A stretch of DNA of 64,000 nucleotides from positions 310,001 through 374,000 of the forward strand of contig NZ_FOKY01000001.1 in assembly GCF_900112165.1 (NCBI RefSeq). The letters run 5' to 3'. The DNA comes from Brevinema andersonii. Lineage in GTDB: Bacteria; Spirochaetota; Brevinematia; Brevinematales; Brevinemataceae. The notes beneath the pieces were generated by a model, which saw only the letters and a program-made list of their open reading frames with translations, did no database searches and was not told the DNA's origin. Made by a program: the position numbers and the translations under genes. This document shows positions 36,063 through 45,313 of this stretch, piece by piece; positions within the stretch are counted from its first letter, which is position 1, and every line of letters begins with the position of its first letter.

Positions 36063-37538
36063 ATGTTAGAAAATCTGCTTAATTATGCCATTAAAAATGG
36101 TTTGATTATGGAGCGTGATAAGAATTTCTGTCGTAATCAGATTTCTGCACTCCTTAAAATTAAAAATCCTGAACTTCTTCCAGCTGCTCATCCTTCAGAT
36201 AATATTGATGACTTATTAGTTCCGTTGCTTGAACTGGCCGTACAAAATGGGGTTTTAACATCGACACATCCTGATTATGCTGATCTGATGGATACGGCAA
36301 TCATGGGTTGTCTTTGTCCGATGCCTCATTTTATTCAGGATCGTTTCAATGACGACTATAGAGTATCTCCGAAATTAGCAATGGATAATTTTTATCAATT
36401 TTCTATAGCTAGTAATTATGTCCGTATGAACAGAATAAAAAGAAATATTGCTTGGTCTGCTATGACAGATTGTGGGGAATTGGATATCACGGTAAATTTA
36501 TCCAAGCCGGAAAAAGATCCTATTGCTATTGCATTGGCAAAAAATGAAATTTCTTCTGATTATCCACAATGTCTTTTATGTAAAGAAAATGAAGGCTATG
36601 CAGGGACACTAAATCGTCCTGCACGTCAGAATTTACGCCTTATTTCAATAGAATTAGAAGGAGAAGAATGGTTTTTTCAATTTTCTCCTTATGTTTATTT
36701 TAATCAGCATAGTGTTTTGTTATCGGAAGAACATCGTCCTATGAAAATTTCAGTTGATACTTTTAAGCGTATTTTTGCTTTTTTAGAGAAATTTCCTCAT
36801 TATTTTATTGGGTCTAATGCTGATTTACCTATTGTTGGGGGATCTATTCTATTTCATGATCATTTTCAAGCAGGGGAACATGAATTTCCCTTAGACAGAA
36901 CTCAAAATTTTCATCAATTTCAAAAGGATGGTCTAGAAGTTCAATTATTGAATTGGCCTGTAAGTGTTGTACGTTTTTTATCGAAAGATCCTAAAGTATT
37001 AACGGATAGTGCTGTTAAACTTTTTGATTATTGGCGGGAGTATTCTAATCCCAAATTGGATATTTTGGCTTACACGGATACAAAACCTCATAATACTATT
37101 ACCCCGATTGGAAGAAAAAAAGGTGAAATATTTCAGTTAGACTTAGCTCTTAGAAACAACCGTACCGATGAAAAGCACCCTTTAGGTATTTTTCATCCTC
37201 ACCTAGAACGCCATCATATTAAAAAAGAAAATATTGGTTTGATAGAAGTTTTAGGACTGGCGATTTTACCAGGTCGTTTGTTAGAAGAGTTAAAACATGT
37301 TAAAAAATATCTTGTTGAGAAAAGTATCAAATCAGCCGAAAAAGATTCTTTAGTACAAAAGCATATCCCTTGGATGAGAGATTTAGCAAAAAAATATACT
37401 TTTACTGAAGAAAACATAGAAAATATACTGCATACCGAAGTAGCATATATTTTCTATGATGTTCTTAAAGATTGTGGTGTTTTCAAAAGAAACGAAGACT
37501 TTAAAAGTTTTATTAACGATTTTGCTAAATTTTTATAA
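36063..37538 (+). CDS. galT: UDP-glucose-hexose-1-phosphate uridylyltransferase, class II
   Basis: A 491-residue enzyme exchanging UMP between UDP-glucose and galactose-1-phosphate. Class II (GalT2) features are present: NYVRMNRIKRNIAW, CLLCKENEGYAGTLNRPARQ, SILFHDHFQAGEHEFPL, with the histidine-rich active region, and DTKPHNTITPIGRKKG. This form lacks the class I HPH arrangement and is common in Firmicutes. A GGGAG precedes the ATG. It ends 3 bp from the convergent mglC stop, with no visible terminator between. Confidence 0.95.
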   Translation: MLENLLNYAIKNGLIMERDKNFCRNQISALLKIKNPELLPAAHPSDNIDDLLVPLLELAVQNGVLTSTHPDYADLMDTAIMGCLCPMPHFIQDRFNDDYRVSPKLAMDNFYQFSIASNYVRMNRIKRNIAWSAMTDCGELDITVNLSKPEKDPIAIALAKNEISSDYPQCLLCKENEGYAGTLNRPARQNLRLISIELEGEEWFFQFSPYVYFNQHSVLLSEEHRPMKISVDTFKRIFAFLEKFPHYFIGSNADLPIVGGSILFHDHFQAGEHEFPLDRTQNFHQFQKDGLEVQLLNWPVSVVRFLSKDPKVLTDSAVKLFDYWREYSNPKLDILAYTDTKPHNTITPIGRKKGEIFQLDLALRNNRTDEKHPLGIFHPHLERHHIKKENIGLIEVLGLAILPGRLLEELKHVKKYLVEKSIKSAEKDSLVQKHIPWMRDLAKKYTFTEENIENILHTEVAYIFYDVLKDCGVFKRNEDFKSFINDFAKFL

Positions 37539-37541
37539 GAT

Positions 37542-38537
37542 TTATCTTTTTGCATTAATATATTTTCTTGTATCGAAGGCAATAGCTGCAATAATAATAA
37601 CTCCTTTAATAATTTGTTGCCAATAAGGGGACACTCCTAAAATGACAAGACCGTTATTGAGAACTTCGAAAATAAGAACTCCTGTAACAATTCCACTAAC
37701 AGTACCAATTCCTCCTGCTGTTGAAACACCTCCTATAGTGCAAGCTGCGATTGCGTCTAATTCATACATTGTAGCGTAATTATTTGTGGCGCCACCTGTG
37801 CGTGCTGCGAGAAGCAACCCTGCTAATCCGTATAAAGCACCACCTAATGCATAGGTTTTAATAATTGTTGATTTAACGTTGACTCCTGAGACTAAAGCTG
37901 CTGCTGTGTTACTGCCGATGCTGTAAATGTATTTTCCTAGTACTGTTTTATTGAGCAGGAACCAAATAGTTGCTATAATGACTCCAGAAATCAATATTAA
38001 ATTGGGAATGTTAAGAGTTGAACCAGTAGCAATATTAGTGAAATCCTGCCTCAAGCCGCCAATAGGTTGGGCATTTGTGTATAAAGAAGATAAACCATAT
38101 ACAATAACCATCATTCCTAAAGTTGCAATAAAAGGAGGAATTTGAAAAGTTGAAATAATTAACCCATTAGCTGTTCCGATAAAAAGACCAACAACAATCA
38201 CAGCGATAATAGGAGCAATTAAAGGGAGTATAGGGAGGTCTGGAAACATTTTATAAGCATAATCAGGTTTTTGCATAAGAGAAGCTGCAATACAAGCAGT
38301 AAGACCAACAATTCTCCCAGAAGATAGATCAGTGCCTCGTGTAATTAGGATACTTCCTACTCCTAGTGCAATGATAACACGAACGGCAGAAATTTGTAGA
38401 ACATTTTTAAGATTTATTATTGAGAGAAATGACGGTTCAATAATACCGGTCCCCAAAACGAGAAAAATAAGAACAAAATAGATTCCACCTTTTTGAAAAG
38501 CTTGTGAAATATTTTTTATAGGCAGGTATTGTGGCAT
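37542..38537 (-). CDS. mglC: Galactose/methylgalactoside ABC permease
   Basis: A 331-residue ribose/galactose-type permease with about ten hydrophobic segments. Family motifs are GVGSILITRGTDLSSGRIVG, GTANGLIISTFQIPPFIATL, SSLYTNAQPIGGL and AIAACTIGGVSTAGGIGTVSG. The frame opens at 38630, inside mglA, but AAGGAG with a 6-nt spacer places the start at ATG 38537 (MPQYLPIKN), removing the overlap. It is third in mglB-mglA-mglC. Confidence 0.93.
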   Translation of the reverse strand: MPQYLPIKNISQAFQKGGIYFVLIFLVLGTGIIEPSFLSIINLKNVLQISAVRVIIALGVGSILITRGTDLSSGRIVGLTACIAASLMQKPDYAYKMFPDLPILPLIAPIIAVIVVGLFIGTANGLIISTFQIPPFIATLGMMVIVYGLSSLYTNAQPIGGLRQDFTNIATGSTLNIPNLILISGVIIATIWFLLNKTVLGKYIYSIGSNTAAALVSGVNVKSTIIKTYALGGALYGLAGLLLAARTGGATNNYATMYELDAIAACTIGGVSTAGGIGTVSGIVTGVLIFEVLNNGLVILGVSPYWQQIIKGVIIIAAIAFDTRKYINAKR

Positions 38538-38550
38538 GGGAAACTCCTTT

Positions 38551-40056
38551 TTACAAAAATGCAGTGGCAAGCGCCATAATTTTTTCTTGATCAAATTCTT
38601 CTTTTTCGATGATGCCGCTGATAAAGCCATTGCTCATAACCATAATTCTATCAGATACTCCCATAAGTTCCGGCATTTCTGAAGAAATCATAATAATACT
38701 TTTACCTTCTGCAGCTAGTGCATACATGAGATTATAAACTTCATATTTTGCTCCTACATCGATACCACGGGTAGGTTCATCAAGAATCAGAATATCTGGA
38801 TCTGTTAATAACCAACGAGCAATCAGTGCTTTTTGTTGATTACCGCCTGAAAGATTGGCAATTAAACTTTTTGCATGAGGAGTTTTAATGTTTAATTTAT
38901 TAATGTAATTGTTTGTAGCATCAAGATTTTTCTTATTATTTGTAATAAACCCTTTAAAAGATAATTTCGGATATGAAGCTATCATAACATTATGTTCTAT
39001 GGACAGGCATCCTAAAATTCCTGTGGTACGTCTTTCTTCAGTAAGCAGGGCAAGTCCTGAATTAATAGCATCGATAGAGTTATTAATGGATTTTTTTTCG
39101 CCTTTAATAATAATTTCACCTTTTGCCGGCCTTAATCCAAAAATACTTTCTATAAGTTCCGTTCTCTGTGCTCCTACCAAACCTCCTATTCCCAATATTT
39201 CTCCTTTGTTGAGCACGAAAGACAGTTTTTTAAAGGAATTGGGAATACGTGATTCGAAATCCTTAATATGCATAATAGGTTCTTTTTGAGGCTGATATGT
39301 TTTCTCTGGAAATCGATTACCAAGCTGTCGTCCTACCATTTTACTGATAATTTCGTCTATACTTAATTCGTCAATATTCCAGCGGCCAATGTATTCTCCA
39401 TCACGCATAATGGTTACGGCATCACAAATTTCTTTAATTTCTTCCATTTTATGCGAAACATAAACAATAGATACGCCCTGCTGTTTGAGCGAACGTATCA
39501 TTTTGAAAAGCTGAATAACTTCGTTGTCTGTTAATGAAGATGTAGGCTCATCCATAAAAATAATTTTTGCTTTGTAAGAAATCGCTTTAGCTATTTCCAT
39601 CATTTGTATTTGTGAAACTGATAAATTAGCAACTAATGTCTTAGGATTTATTGAAATATTAAGAAAGTCAAATAATTTTTGAGTATCGACATTCATTTTA
39701 TTTTCATCGACTACTCCCGGTAAAAAATGAGTAGGATAACGGCCCAACCAGATATTTTCTGCAACAGTGCGGTAAGGAATAGGATGCAGTTCTTGATGAA
39801 TCATGGAAATTCCTGCGGCAAGTGCTTCACTGCTGTTCTTAAACTGCATTTTAGAACCATCAATGAAAATATCTCCACTATCTGGCTGCTCGATGCCAAA
39901 TAAGCACTTCATTAATGTCGATTTTCCAGCACCGTTTTCGCCTACAAGAGCATGAACTTCGGAGAGGCCTAATTGAAATTGTATGCCTTTCAAAGCCTGA
40001 ACACCAGGAAATGATTTATATAAATCTTGAACTTCTAATGCATAAAGTTTTTCCAT
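38551..40056 (-). CDS. mglA: Galactose/methylgalactoside import ATP-binding protein
   Basis: A 501-residue double ABC ATPase. The N-terminal cassette has Walker A GENGAGKST, signature LSVSQIQMMEIA and Walker B IIFMDEPTSSL. The second cassette has a degenerate Walker A region (GGLVGAQRTELIESIFGL), the signature LSGGNQQKALIARWL and Walker B ILILDEPTRGIDVG. This asymmetry is usual for MglA/RbsA. It lies 19 bp after mglB and 13 bp before mglC. Confidence 0.95.
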   Translation of the reverse strand: MEKLYALEVQDLYKSFPGVQALKGIQFQLGLSEVHALVGENGAGKSTLMKCLFGIEQPDSGDIFIDGSKMQFKNSSEALAAGISMIHQELHPIPYRTVAENIWLGRYPTHFLPGVVDENKMNVDTQKLFDFLNISINPKTLVANLSVSQIQMMEIAKAISYKAKIIFMDEPTSSLTDNEVIQLFKMIRSLKQQGVSIVYVSHKMEEIKEICDAVTIMRDGEYIGRWNIDELSIDEIISKMVGRQLGNRFPEKTYQPQKEPIMHIKDFESRIPNSFKKLSFVLNKGEILGIGGLVGAQRTELIESIFGLRPAKGEIIIKGEKKSINNSIDAINSGLALLTEERRTTGILGCLSIEHNVMIASYPKLSFKGFITNNKKNLDATNNYINKLNIKTPHAKSLIANLSGGNQQKALIARWLLTDPDILILDEPTRGIDVGAKYEVYNLMYALAAEGKSIIMISSEMPELMGVSDRIMVMSNGFISGIIEKEEFDQEKIMALATAFL

Positions 40057-40075
40057 TAGGCGCGTCCCAAGCTGG

Positions 40076-41077
40076 TTATTGGAATTCTTTATAATTGTCT
40101 CTAGTTACTGCAACGTAGGGTACCCAAATATATTTTCCATCGGTGATTTCATAACCGAGACTATTTACATCTTTATCTGATACCAGTGCATCCATCAAAT
40201 CAAAAACAGCATAACCTTGTATACGCGCATTATTGAGAACAGTAGCATATAAAAGATTATTTTTTATAGAATCCAATGCTGGTGCTGAAGCATCTACTCC
40301 AATTACTGGAATAAATTTTTCTCCTGTAAAATATCCTGCAGCTCTTAGGGCTTCAATAGCTCCTAAAGCCATATCATCGTTATTAGCAAGCACAAGTTCA
40401 ATTTGGTCTCCGTAAGCAGTCAACCAAGCAGCCATTTTTTCCTGTCCGTTGACACGCTGCCACATGCCGGTATCAGAAGCTAATTTTTGCACTTTAACAC
40501 CAGCATCTTGCAAAGCTTTGATAGAATGTTCAGTACGGAGTATAGCATCTTGATGTCCAGGCTCACCTTCGATTATCACATATTGTAAAATTCCATCACC
40601 ATTTTTATCAACTTTAGGATCATTTTTGAAATATGCTGCAGCAATTTCTCCTTGAATACGGCCGGATTCTTCAGCGCGTGCACCTACATAATAAAGCTTG
40701 TCCCAAGAATTCATATCTGCTGTTACTGGCTCTCTGTTGAAGAAAACAATAGGAATATCGGCAGCTTTAGCTTTCTCGATAATAACTGATGCTGCCGTGC
40801 GGTCCACCATATTAATTCCAAGAGCGTTGTATCCTTGAGCAATATAAGTATCCACAGAATCATTTTGAGTAGCTTGTTGCCCTTGTGCATCAGAAAGATT
40901 AACGGTTGCACTGCTACCGGTTTCTGTTTTTCTAGCTTGAATCGCCTTACCTACACTAGAAATAAATACATCATCAAATTTATAAAGCGACACACCGAAT
41001 TTTTTGCTTGCAGTTTTTTCTACCCCACAGCTTGCCAACCCTATTGTTAATACTGCAAATGCAATGATTTTATTCAT
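40076..41077 (-). CDS. mglB: Galactose/glucose-binding lipoprotein MglB
   Basis: A 333-residue substrate-binding protein. A lipoprotein signal ends in LASC (Cys17), so it is membrane-tethered rather than free, as in other spirochaete MglB proteins. The sugar-binding motif VFFNREP (111-117) matches VFFNKEP of the E. coli protein. DKNGDGILQ (157-165) is the EF-hand-like calcium loop of the galactose-binding protein. ANNDDMALGAIEAL and VIGVDASAPAL follow. The ATG at 41077 has GGAGGAG upstream; an earlier in-frame ATG overlaps that site. Confidence 0.95.
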   Translation of the reverse strand: MNKIIAFAVLTIGLASCGVEKTASKKFGVSLYKFDDVFISSVGKAIQARKTETGSSATVNLSDAQGQQATQNDSVDTYIAQGYNALGINMVDRTAASVIIEKAKAADIPIVFFNREPVTADMNSWDKLYYVGARAEESGRIQGEIAAAYFKNDPKVDKNGDGILQYVIIEGEPGHQDAILRTEHSIKALQDAGVKVQKLASDTGMWQRVNGQEKMAAWLTAYGDQIELVLANNDDMALGAIEALRAAGYFTGEKFIPVIGVDASAPALDSIKNNLLYATVLNNARIQGYAVFDLMDALVSDKDVNSLGYEITDGKYIWVPYVAVTRDNYKEFQ

Positions 41078-41108
41078 TTTCTCCTCCATTTGGAAACTTT
41101 TTCAAAAA

Positions 41109-41137
41109 ATTATACTATCTTTTTAAAAAAACAACAA
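41109..41137 (-). promoter_or_regulatory. Promoter for mglBAC
   Basis: On the minus strand, TTGTTG (41137-41132), 17-nt spacer, TATAAT (41114-41109), 32 bp before the mglB start. No operator or inverted repeat is obvious in the gap to pheT. Confidence 0.55.
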
Positions 41138-41188
41138 CCTAAAATATTTTCGGTAAAATAATTAAGTAACTGTATAAAAAATAAAGAA

Positions 41189-43450
41189 TTACCATTTTTT
41201 TTGAATTAATTTCATGACAAAAGTATCTATTTCTTCGCCTTTGAGAGATTGATTGTCTGCTTCAAAACGCAAGCGTAAGGAAATATTTTTTTTCTGCTCG
41301 GATTTGAGTTTTTCGTTTGTAAAGATATTGATAAATTCAATTTCTTTGAGATTAGAATGCATTTTTTTTATTTCTTCGATAAGTGTTCGGCCTTGTATTT
41401 TTACCGGAATGCTAAGTGTTACATCCCGTAAAACGGGAGGAAATTCGCTGATCGAAATGGTTTTTATCAATGTTTGGTAGGAAGCTTTCAAAAGATCGAG
41501 ATTTAATTCGCAGGTAACAGGAGCCGGGAAATTTTTTTTATCTGAAAGATCCATTTTTTCTACCACTAAAGGATGAATTTCTCCAAAAAATCCTAAAATT
41601 TCATTGTTCAGTTGCAGTTCAAAAGAATTTTTGGGATGCAAGAAAGGATAAATTCTGCTGTCTATTGCAGTACTCAAAGGCGAGCATTTTGCATATGCAA
41701 GAATATTATTCAAAATTGTTATTCCCTTTGTATAAGGATCTTGTTCACGGCTGACTGCAAAAGCAAGTTTTTTTTCTTCAATAAAATGATGGTTATTTTT
41801 ACGGAATACCGTCCCGACCTCTGAAAATGCACAACTATTAACAAATGCTTTTGTTTTATTATGAATTATGCTTTTTAGGAGTCCGTCAAAAAGGTGAGTG
41901 CGAAGTTCAGTATGATCTGAATTTAAAGGATTTAAAATGTTGATAACTCCAGTGTCCGGGATTTGAAAAAAATTCCGCTCACAGGGGTTACGAAATGATA
42001 TAGTAATGGCCTCACTTATTCCCATACCGCGCAACAAAGGACGTATTTTGTCTTCAAAACGTTTTTCTGGGTTTAAATCAAAAGCTTTTGGCCGGTATGT
42101 GTGTGTAGGAATATTGTTGTATCCATAAAAACGTGCAATTTCTTCAATAAGATCGACATCCTCTTTAAGGTCTTTCCGAGCTTCTGGAGTTCGAATATTC
42201 CAGATATCATTTTCTTTTTCCAAAGTGCAACCTAATTTGAGCAAAGTTTGTTTCATGAAAGTATCATCGATATCTGGTGCACCTAAGTAACTACGAGCTT
42301 TTTCCGGATCAAACGAGATGACAGAAGTAGGCTTACTTTGATTGATCTCATTAAGGAGCGAACAACTGCTACCTGTATTGATGAGCCGCGATGTTATCAA
42401 ATCCGAAGCTTCCTGAACTAAGCTGCTGCTGATGTTTTTTTCAAAACGAAGAGATGATTCGGTTTTAATGCCATGCCTTTTGGATGTCCTGCGTATGGCT
42501 GCTGCATTAAAACAGCCACTTTCCAGGAGGATATCTGTTGTTTCTTTTGAAATTCCCGAATCTAGACCACCCATGATCCCTGCCAAAGCAAGAATTTTTT
42601 CTTCGTCACAGATTACTAAATCGTCTGGATGAAGATTTATTGTTTTTTCGTTCAACAAAGTAATTGTTTCTCCTCCTTGAGCTGTCCGTACAATAAGTCG
42701 TCCCTTAACTTTCGCAGCATCAAATGCATGTGTGGGCTGTCCGTTACCCAGCATCACAATATTACTAGTGTCTACGATGCTGTTAATAGGTCGCATTCCG
42801 AGAAGCATCAGTCTTTTTTGGATAAGCGTTTCAGAAGTTTTCACTGAAATATTCTTAATTTTCCGGATACTATAACGTGTGCATAAAGCGGTCTGAACTT
42901 CGATAGGGAATATTTCTTCTGTCTCTTTCAAGATCACAGGTATTTCTGTGTGAAATTCCAAATCTAAGTAAACAGCTAGAGATTGTGCTAATCCCTTCAC
43001 GGATAGCCAATCAGGTCGATTTCCGGGTATTTCTAATGTGTATAATGTATCAGATTTGGTGAGGACCTGGAAATCTTTTTCGGCTTGTTCAGCATTATTA
43101 CTTAAAACAATAATTTCATGATCCGCTTCTTCAATGCCAAGGTTAGCAAAGCTTTGTAAATATATTTGATCATCTTGGCAGATGAAAATTATGTAATTTC
43201 CTACGGATATTTTTTGCTTGATAGGTACAGTATATTTTTGATGCCCCGATTCAATAACAGAAAAATTTTTGTTATTTTTTTCTTCGATAGCGGTAATTTT
43301 TCCTAATTTTAAATTGGAAAAATCGAAAATTTTGATTTCTTCGGTTTCAGCACCCAAAGCTGTTAGTGCATCAGCAACTTCTTGTGGTGTTTTTTCTTTA
43401 AGTTGCGGAATATAGCTACATAGCCATTCGTAATTTGCTTTTGTTTTCAT
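41189..43450 (-). CDS. pheT: Phenylalanyl-tRNA synthetase beta subunit
   Basis: A 753-residue subunit of the (alpha-beta)2 enzyme. It has an N-terminal core (NYEWLCSYIPQLKEKTPQEVADAL) and the B3/B4 domain with RYSIRKIKNI and MRPINSIVDTSNIVMLGNGQPTHAFDAAKV (split). B5 (GIMGGLDSGISKETTDILLE; ETTDILLESGCFNAAAIR) is followed by the catalytic-like core (EEIARFYGYNNIPTH). The C-terminal FDX-ACB anticodon domain has ISEFPPVLRDVTLSIP. The OB-fold tRNA-binding insert near residues 40-105 is clearly shorter than in E. coli PheT (795 residues) and lacks the NADKL-type motif. It is 11 bp downstream of pheS. Confidence 0.95.
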   Translation of the reverse strand: MKTKANYEWLCSYIPQLKEKTPQEVADALTALGAETEEIKIFDFSNLKLGKITAIEEKNNKNFSVIESGHQKYTVPIKQKISVGNYIIFICQDDQIYLQSFANLGIEEADHEIIVLSNNAEQAEKDFQVLTKSDTLYTLEIPGNRPDWLSVKGLAQSLAVYLDLEFHTEIPVILKETEEIFPIEVQTALCTRYSIRKIKNISVKTSETLIQKRLMLLGMRPINSIVDTSNIVMLGNGQPTHAFDAAKVKGRLIVRTAQGGETITLLNEKTINLHPDDLVICDEEKILALAGIMGGLDSGISKETTDILLESGCFNAAAIRRTSKRHGIKTESSLRFEKNISSSLVQEASDLITSRLINTGSSCSLLNEINQSKPTSVISFDPEKARSYLGAPDIDDTFMKQTLLKLGCTLEKENDIWNIRTPEARKDLKEDVDLIEEIARFYGYNNIPTHTYRPKAFDLNPEKRFEDKIRPLLRGMGISEAITISFRNPCERNFFQIPDTGVINILNPLNSDHTELRTHLFDGLLKSIIHNKTKAFVNSCAFSEVGTVFRKNNHHFIEEKKLAFAVSREQDPYTKGITILNNILAYAKCSPLSTAIDSRIYPFLHPKNSFELQLNNEILGFFGEIHPLVVEKMDLSDKKNFPAPVTCELNLDLLKASYQTLIKTISISEFPPVLRDVTLSIPVKIQGRTLIEEIKKMHSNLKEIEFINIFTNEKLKSEQKKNISLRLRFEADNQSLKGEEIDTFVMKLIQKKW

Positions 43451-43461
43451 GACATTGTTCC

Positions 43462-44571
43462 TTAAAGAGATTGCTTGAGAAAGCGGATATCGTTTTCAGT
43501 GAAAATGCGGATGTCATGCAAGCCGTAGCGGATCATAGCAATACGTTCAACTCCCGTTCCAAACGCAAAACCGCGCCAAATTTCCGGATCAAGCCCAACA
43601 TTGCGCAGGACTTGAGGATGAACCATACCACATCCCAGCAATTCAATCCAGCGCCCGTTCGAAAACTCCGGCGAAGATACTGATAATTCAGCTGACGGCT
43701 CAGTAAAAGGAAAATAGTCAGGTCGCAATCGAATTTTTGTTTCCGGACCAAACATGGCTTTTGCCCATTCAATCAATGTTCCTTTCAGATCAGCAAAACT
43801 AACATTTTTATCAACTACTAATCCTTCCATTTGCCGGAAAACAGGAAAATGTGTCGAATCGACAGCATCACGCCTGTAACACACTCCCGGTGAAACAATA
43901 GCAATAGGAGGAGAACCTCCTGTTTGTACTAGTTTTTCAAGGTTGCGGATCTGCACAGTCGATGTGTGAGTACGCATGAGGTACCCTTCGCCTACGTAAA
44001 AAGAATCATGATCTTCTCGTGCAGGATGGCCAGCATCAATATTAAGTGCTTCAAAATTGTGATATTCATCTTCAAGTTCACGTTCGTATACGGGAGTATA
44101 CCCCATACTTTGAAATACTGCTAACATTTCATCTTGAATTTTATTTAAAAAATGTTCATATCCGAGTTCTATTTCCGGAACAGCTAACGTTACTTCGGGA
44201 TACGAAAGAGCAATCTTCTCTTGGATCCGATGTTCGTTAAGCTGCTGCCGTTTTTCTTCCAGAATTCCGTTAATATTATTTTTCCAAGACGATAAAAGTT
44301 GACCAAAAGAGCGTTTATCAGAAATTTGTTTGAGGTATCCTTCAAGAACTTTGAAAAGACCTTTTTGACCGGTAAAAAATTTTTCTTCACCAGCTTCGAA
44401 ATTTAATATTTGAATATCTTGCGTATTATTAATACTAATATGAGCTTCTTTATTTTTGAAAGTTATTATAATAACTGTATCTCCAACAGAAATCTTAAAT
44501 AAATCACCTTCATGTTTAACTGGGAGATTTTGAATACTTTTTGTTAGCAGCGCGGAAATTTTGTCTTTCAA
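43462..44571 (-). CDS. pheS: Phenylalanyl-tRNA synthetase alpha subunit
   Basis: A 369-residue catalytic subunit. It has an N-terminal helical tRNA-contact region, then the class II core: motif 1 near MGYTPVYERELEDEYHNFEA, HPAREDHDSFYV, motif 2 VCYRRDAVDSTHFPVFRQMEGLVV (split) and motif 3 WRGFAFGTGVERIAMIRYG. It starts with TTG (44571) behind AAAGGAG at ideal spacing; no ATG is suitably placed. No T-box or attenuator leader is visible in the 51 bp upstream. Confidence 0.95.
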   Translation of the reverse strand: MKDKISALLTKSIQNLPVKHEGDLFKISVGDTVIIITFKNKEAHISINNTQDIQILNFEAGEEKFFTGQKGLFKVLEGYLKQISDKRSFGQLLSSWKNNINGILEEKRQQLNEHRIQEKIALSYPEVTLAVPEIELGYEHFLNKIQDEMLAVFQSMGYTPVYERELEDEYHNFEALNIDAGHPAREDHDSFYVGEGYLMRTHTSTVQIRNLEKLVQTGGSPPIAIVSPGVCYRRDAVDSTHFPVFRQMEGLVVDKNVSFADLKGTLIEWAKAMFGPETKIRLRPDYFPFTEPSAELSVSSPEFSNGRWIELLGCGMVHPQVLRNVGLDPEIWRGFAFGTGVERIAMIRYGLHDIRIFTENDIRFLKQSL

Positions 44572-44622
44572 GGAATGCTCCTTTGTATTTTCCCTGATTA
44601 TAACATAATTTAAAATTTTTCG

Positions 44623-45300
44623 CTACAAACTAAGTACTTTTGCGACAATGTTAAGAAAATCAAGGTGCGGATTCATTTCGATATATTCGATGCCTGCAGA
44701 CTGGGCGCCAAATTTGTCGTAATGGTGGTGGTCACCTATGAAAACGGCATCTTTTGGATCTGTTTCCATACGTTCTAAAACCCGTGAAAAAATTAAAAGT
44801 TTAGGCTTCATAAACCCGAACTCATCTGAAAAAACAAGATCATCGAAAAGTTCATAAAGTTTGCGCTCGAGTAACAGAAATCGTAATGAAATTCCAGGTG
44901 TTGAAGCCGTATTAGAAATTAATGCAGTTTTTCTGCCGTTTCCCCGAAGCAGTTCAAGCCCTTCACGTACGTTTTGTATGGGTTCCGGCGCAATCTGAAT
45001 GGATGCAAAAGCCCAAATATCGTAAATTTTTTTTATCGTAGCAATATCGCTGATCCCTAAATAGTTACAAATAAGACGTACCTGCTCAAAAACACTGATA
45101 CTGAAATAATCGTGCTGATTAGCGATCAATTGTTCTTTGGCATGGTCTTGAGCTGCGATCAAATCACTAAAATGCACTGGGTATCCAGATTTTTCAATAA
45201 TAGACCAAATCGCGTTCAATCGGTAAAGATGCCGTTCTTCAATGTTTGGATCAACAATCAATGTGTTGTAGAGGTCAAAAATAATCAGCTTTTTGGGCAT
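44623..45300 (-). CDS. HAD-superfamily hydrolase
   Basis: A 225-residue protein with HAD motifs. Motif I FDLYNTLI carries the nucleophile Asp9 but has Tyr in place of the second aspartate, as in haloacid dehalogenase-type members. Motif II is ALISNTAS, the motif III lysine falls in FGFMKPKLLIF, and motif IV is VFIGDHHHYDKFGA. A helical cap covers residues ~20-95. The ATG at 45300 follows AAGGA; upstream in-frame codons reach into msrAB and lack a ribosome site. Substrate unknown; YjjG-like phosphatase activity is possible. Confidence 0.85.
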   Translation of the reverse strand: MPKKLIIFDLYNTLIVDPNIEERHLYRLNAIWSIIEKSGYPVHFSDLIAAQDHAKEQLIANQHDYFSISVFEQVRLICNYLGISDIATIKKIYDIWAFASIQIAPEPIQNVREGLELLRGNGRKTALISNTASTPGISLRFLLLERKLYELFDDLVFSDEFGFMKPKLLIFSRVLERMETDPKDAVFIGDHHHYDKFGAQSAGIEYIEMNPHLDFLNIVAKVLSL

Positions 45301-45313
45301 AATTTTTCCTTTA

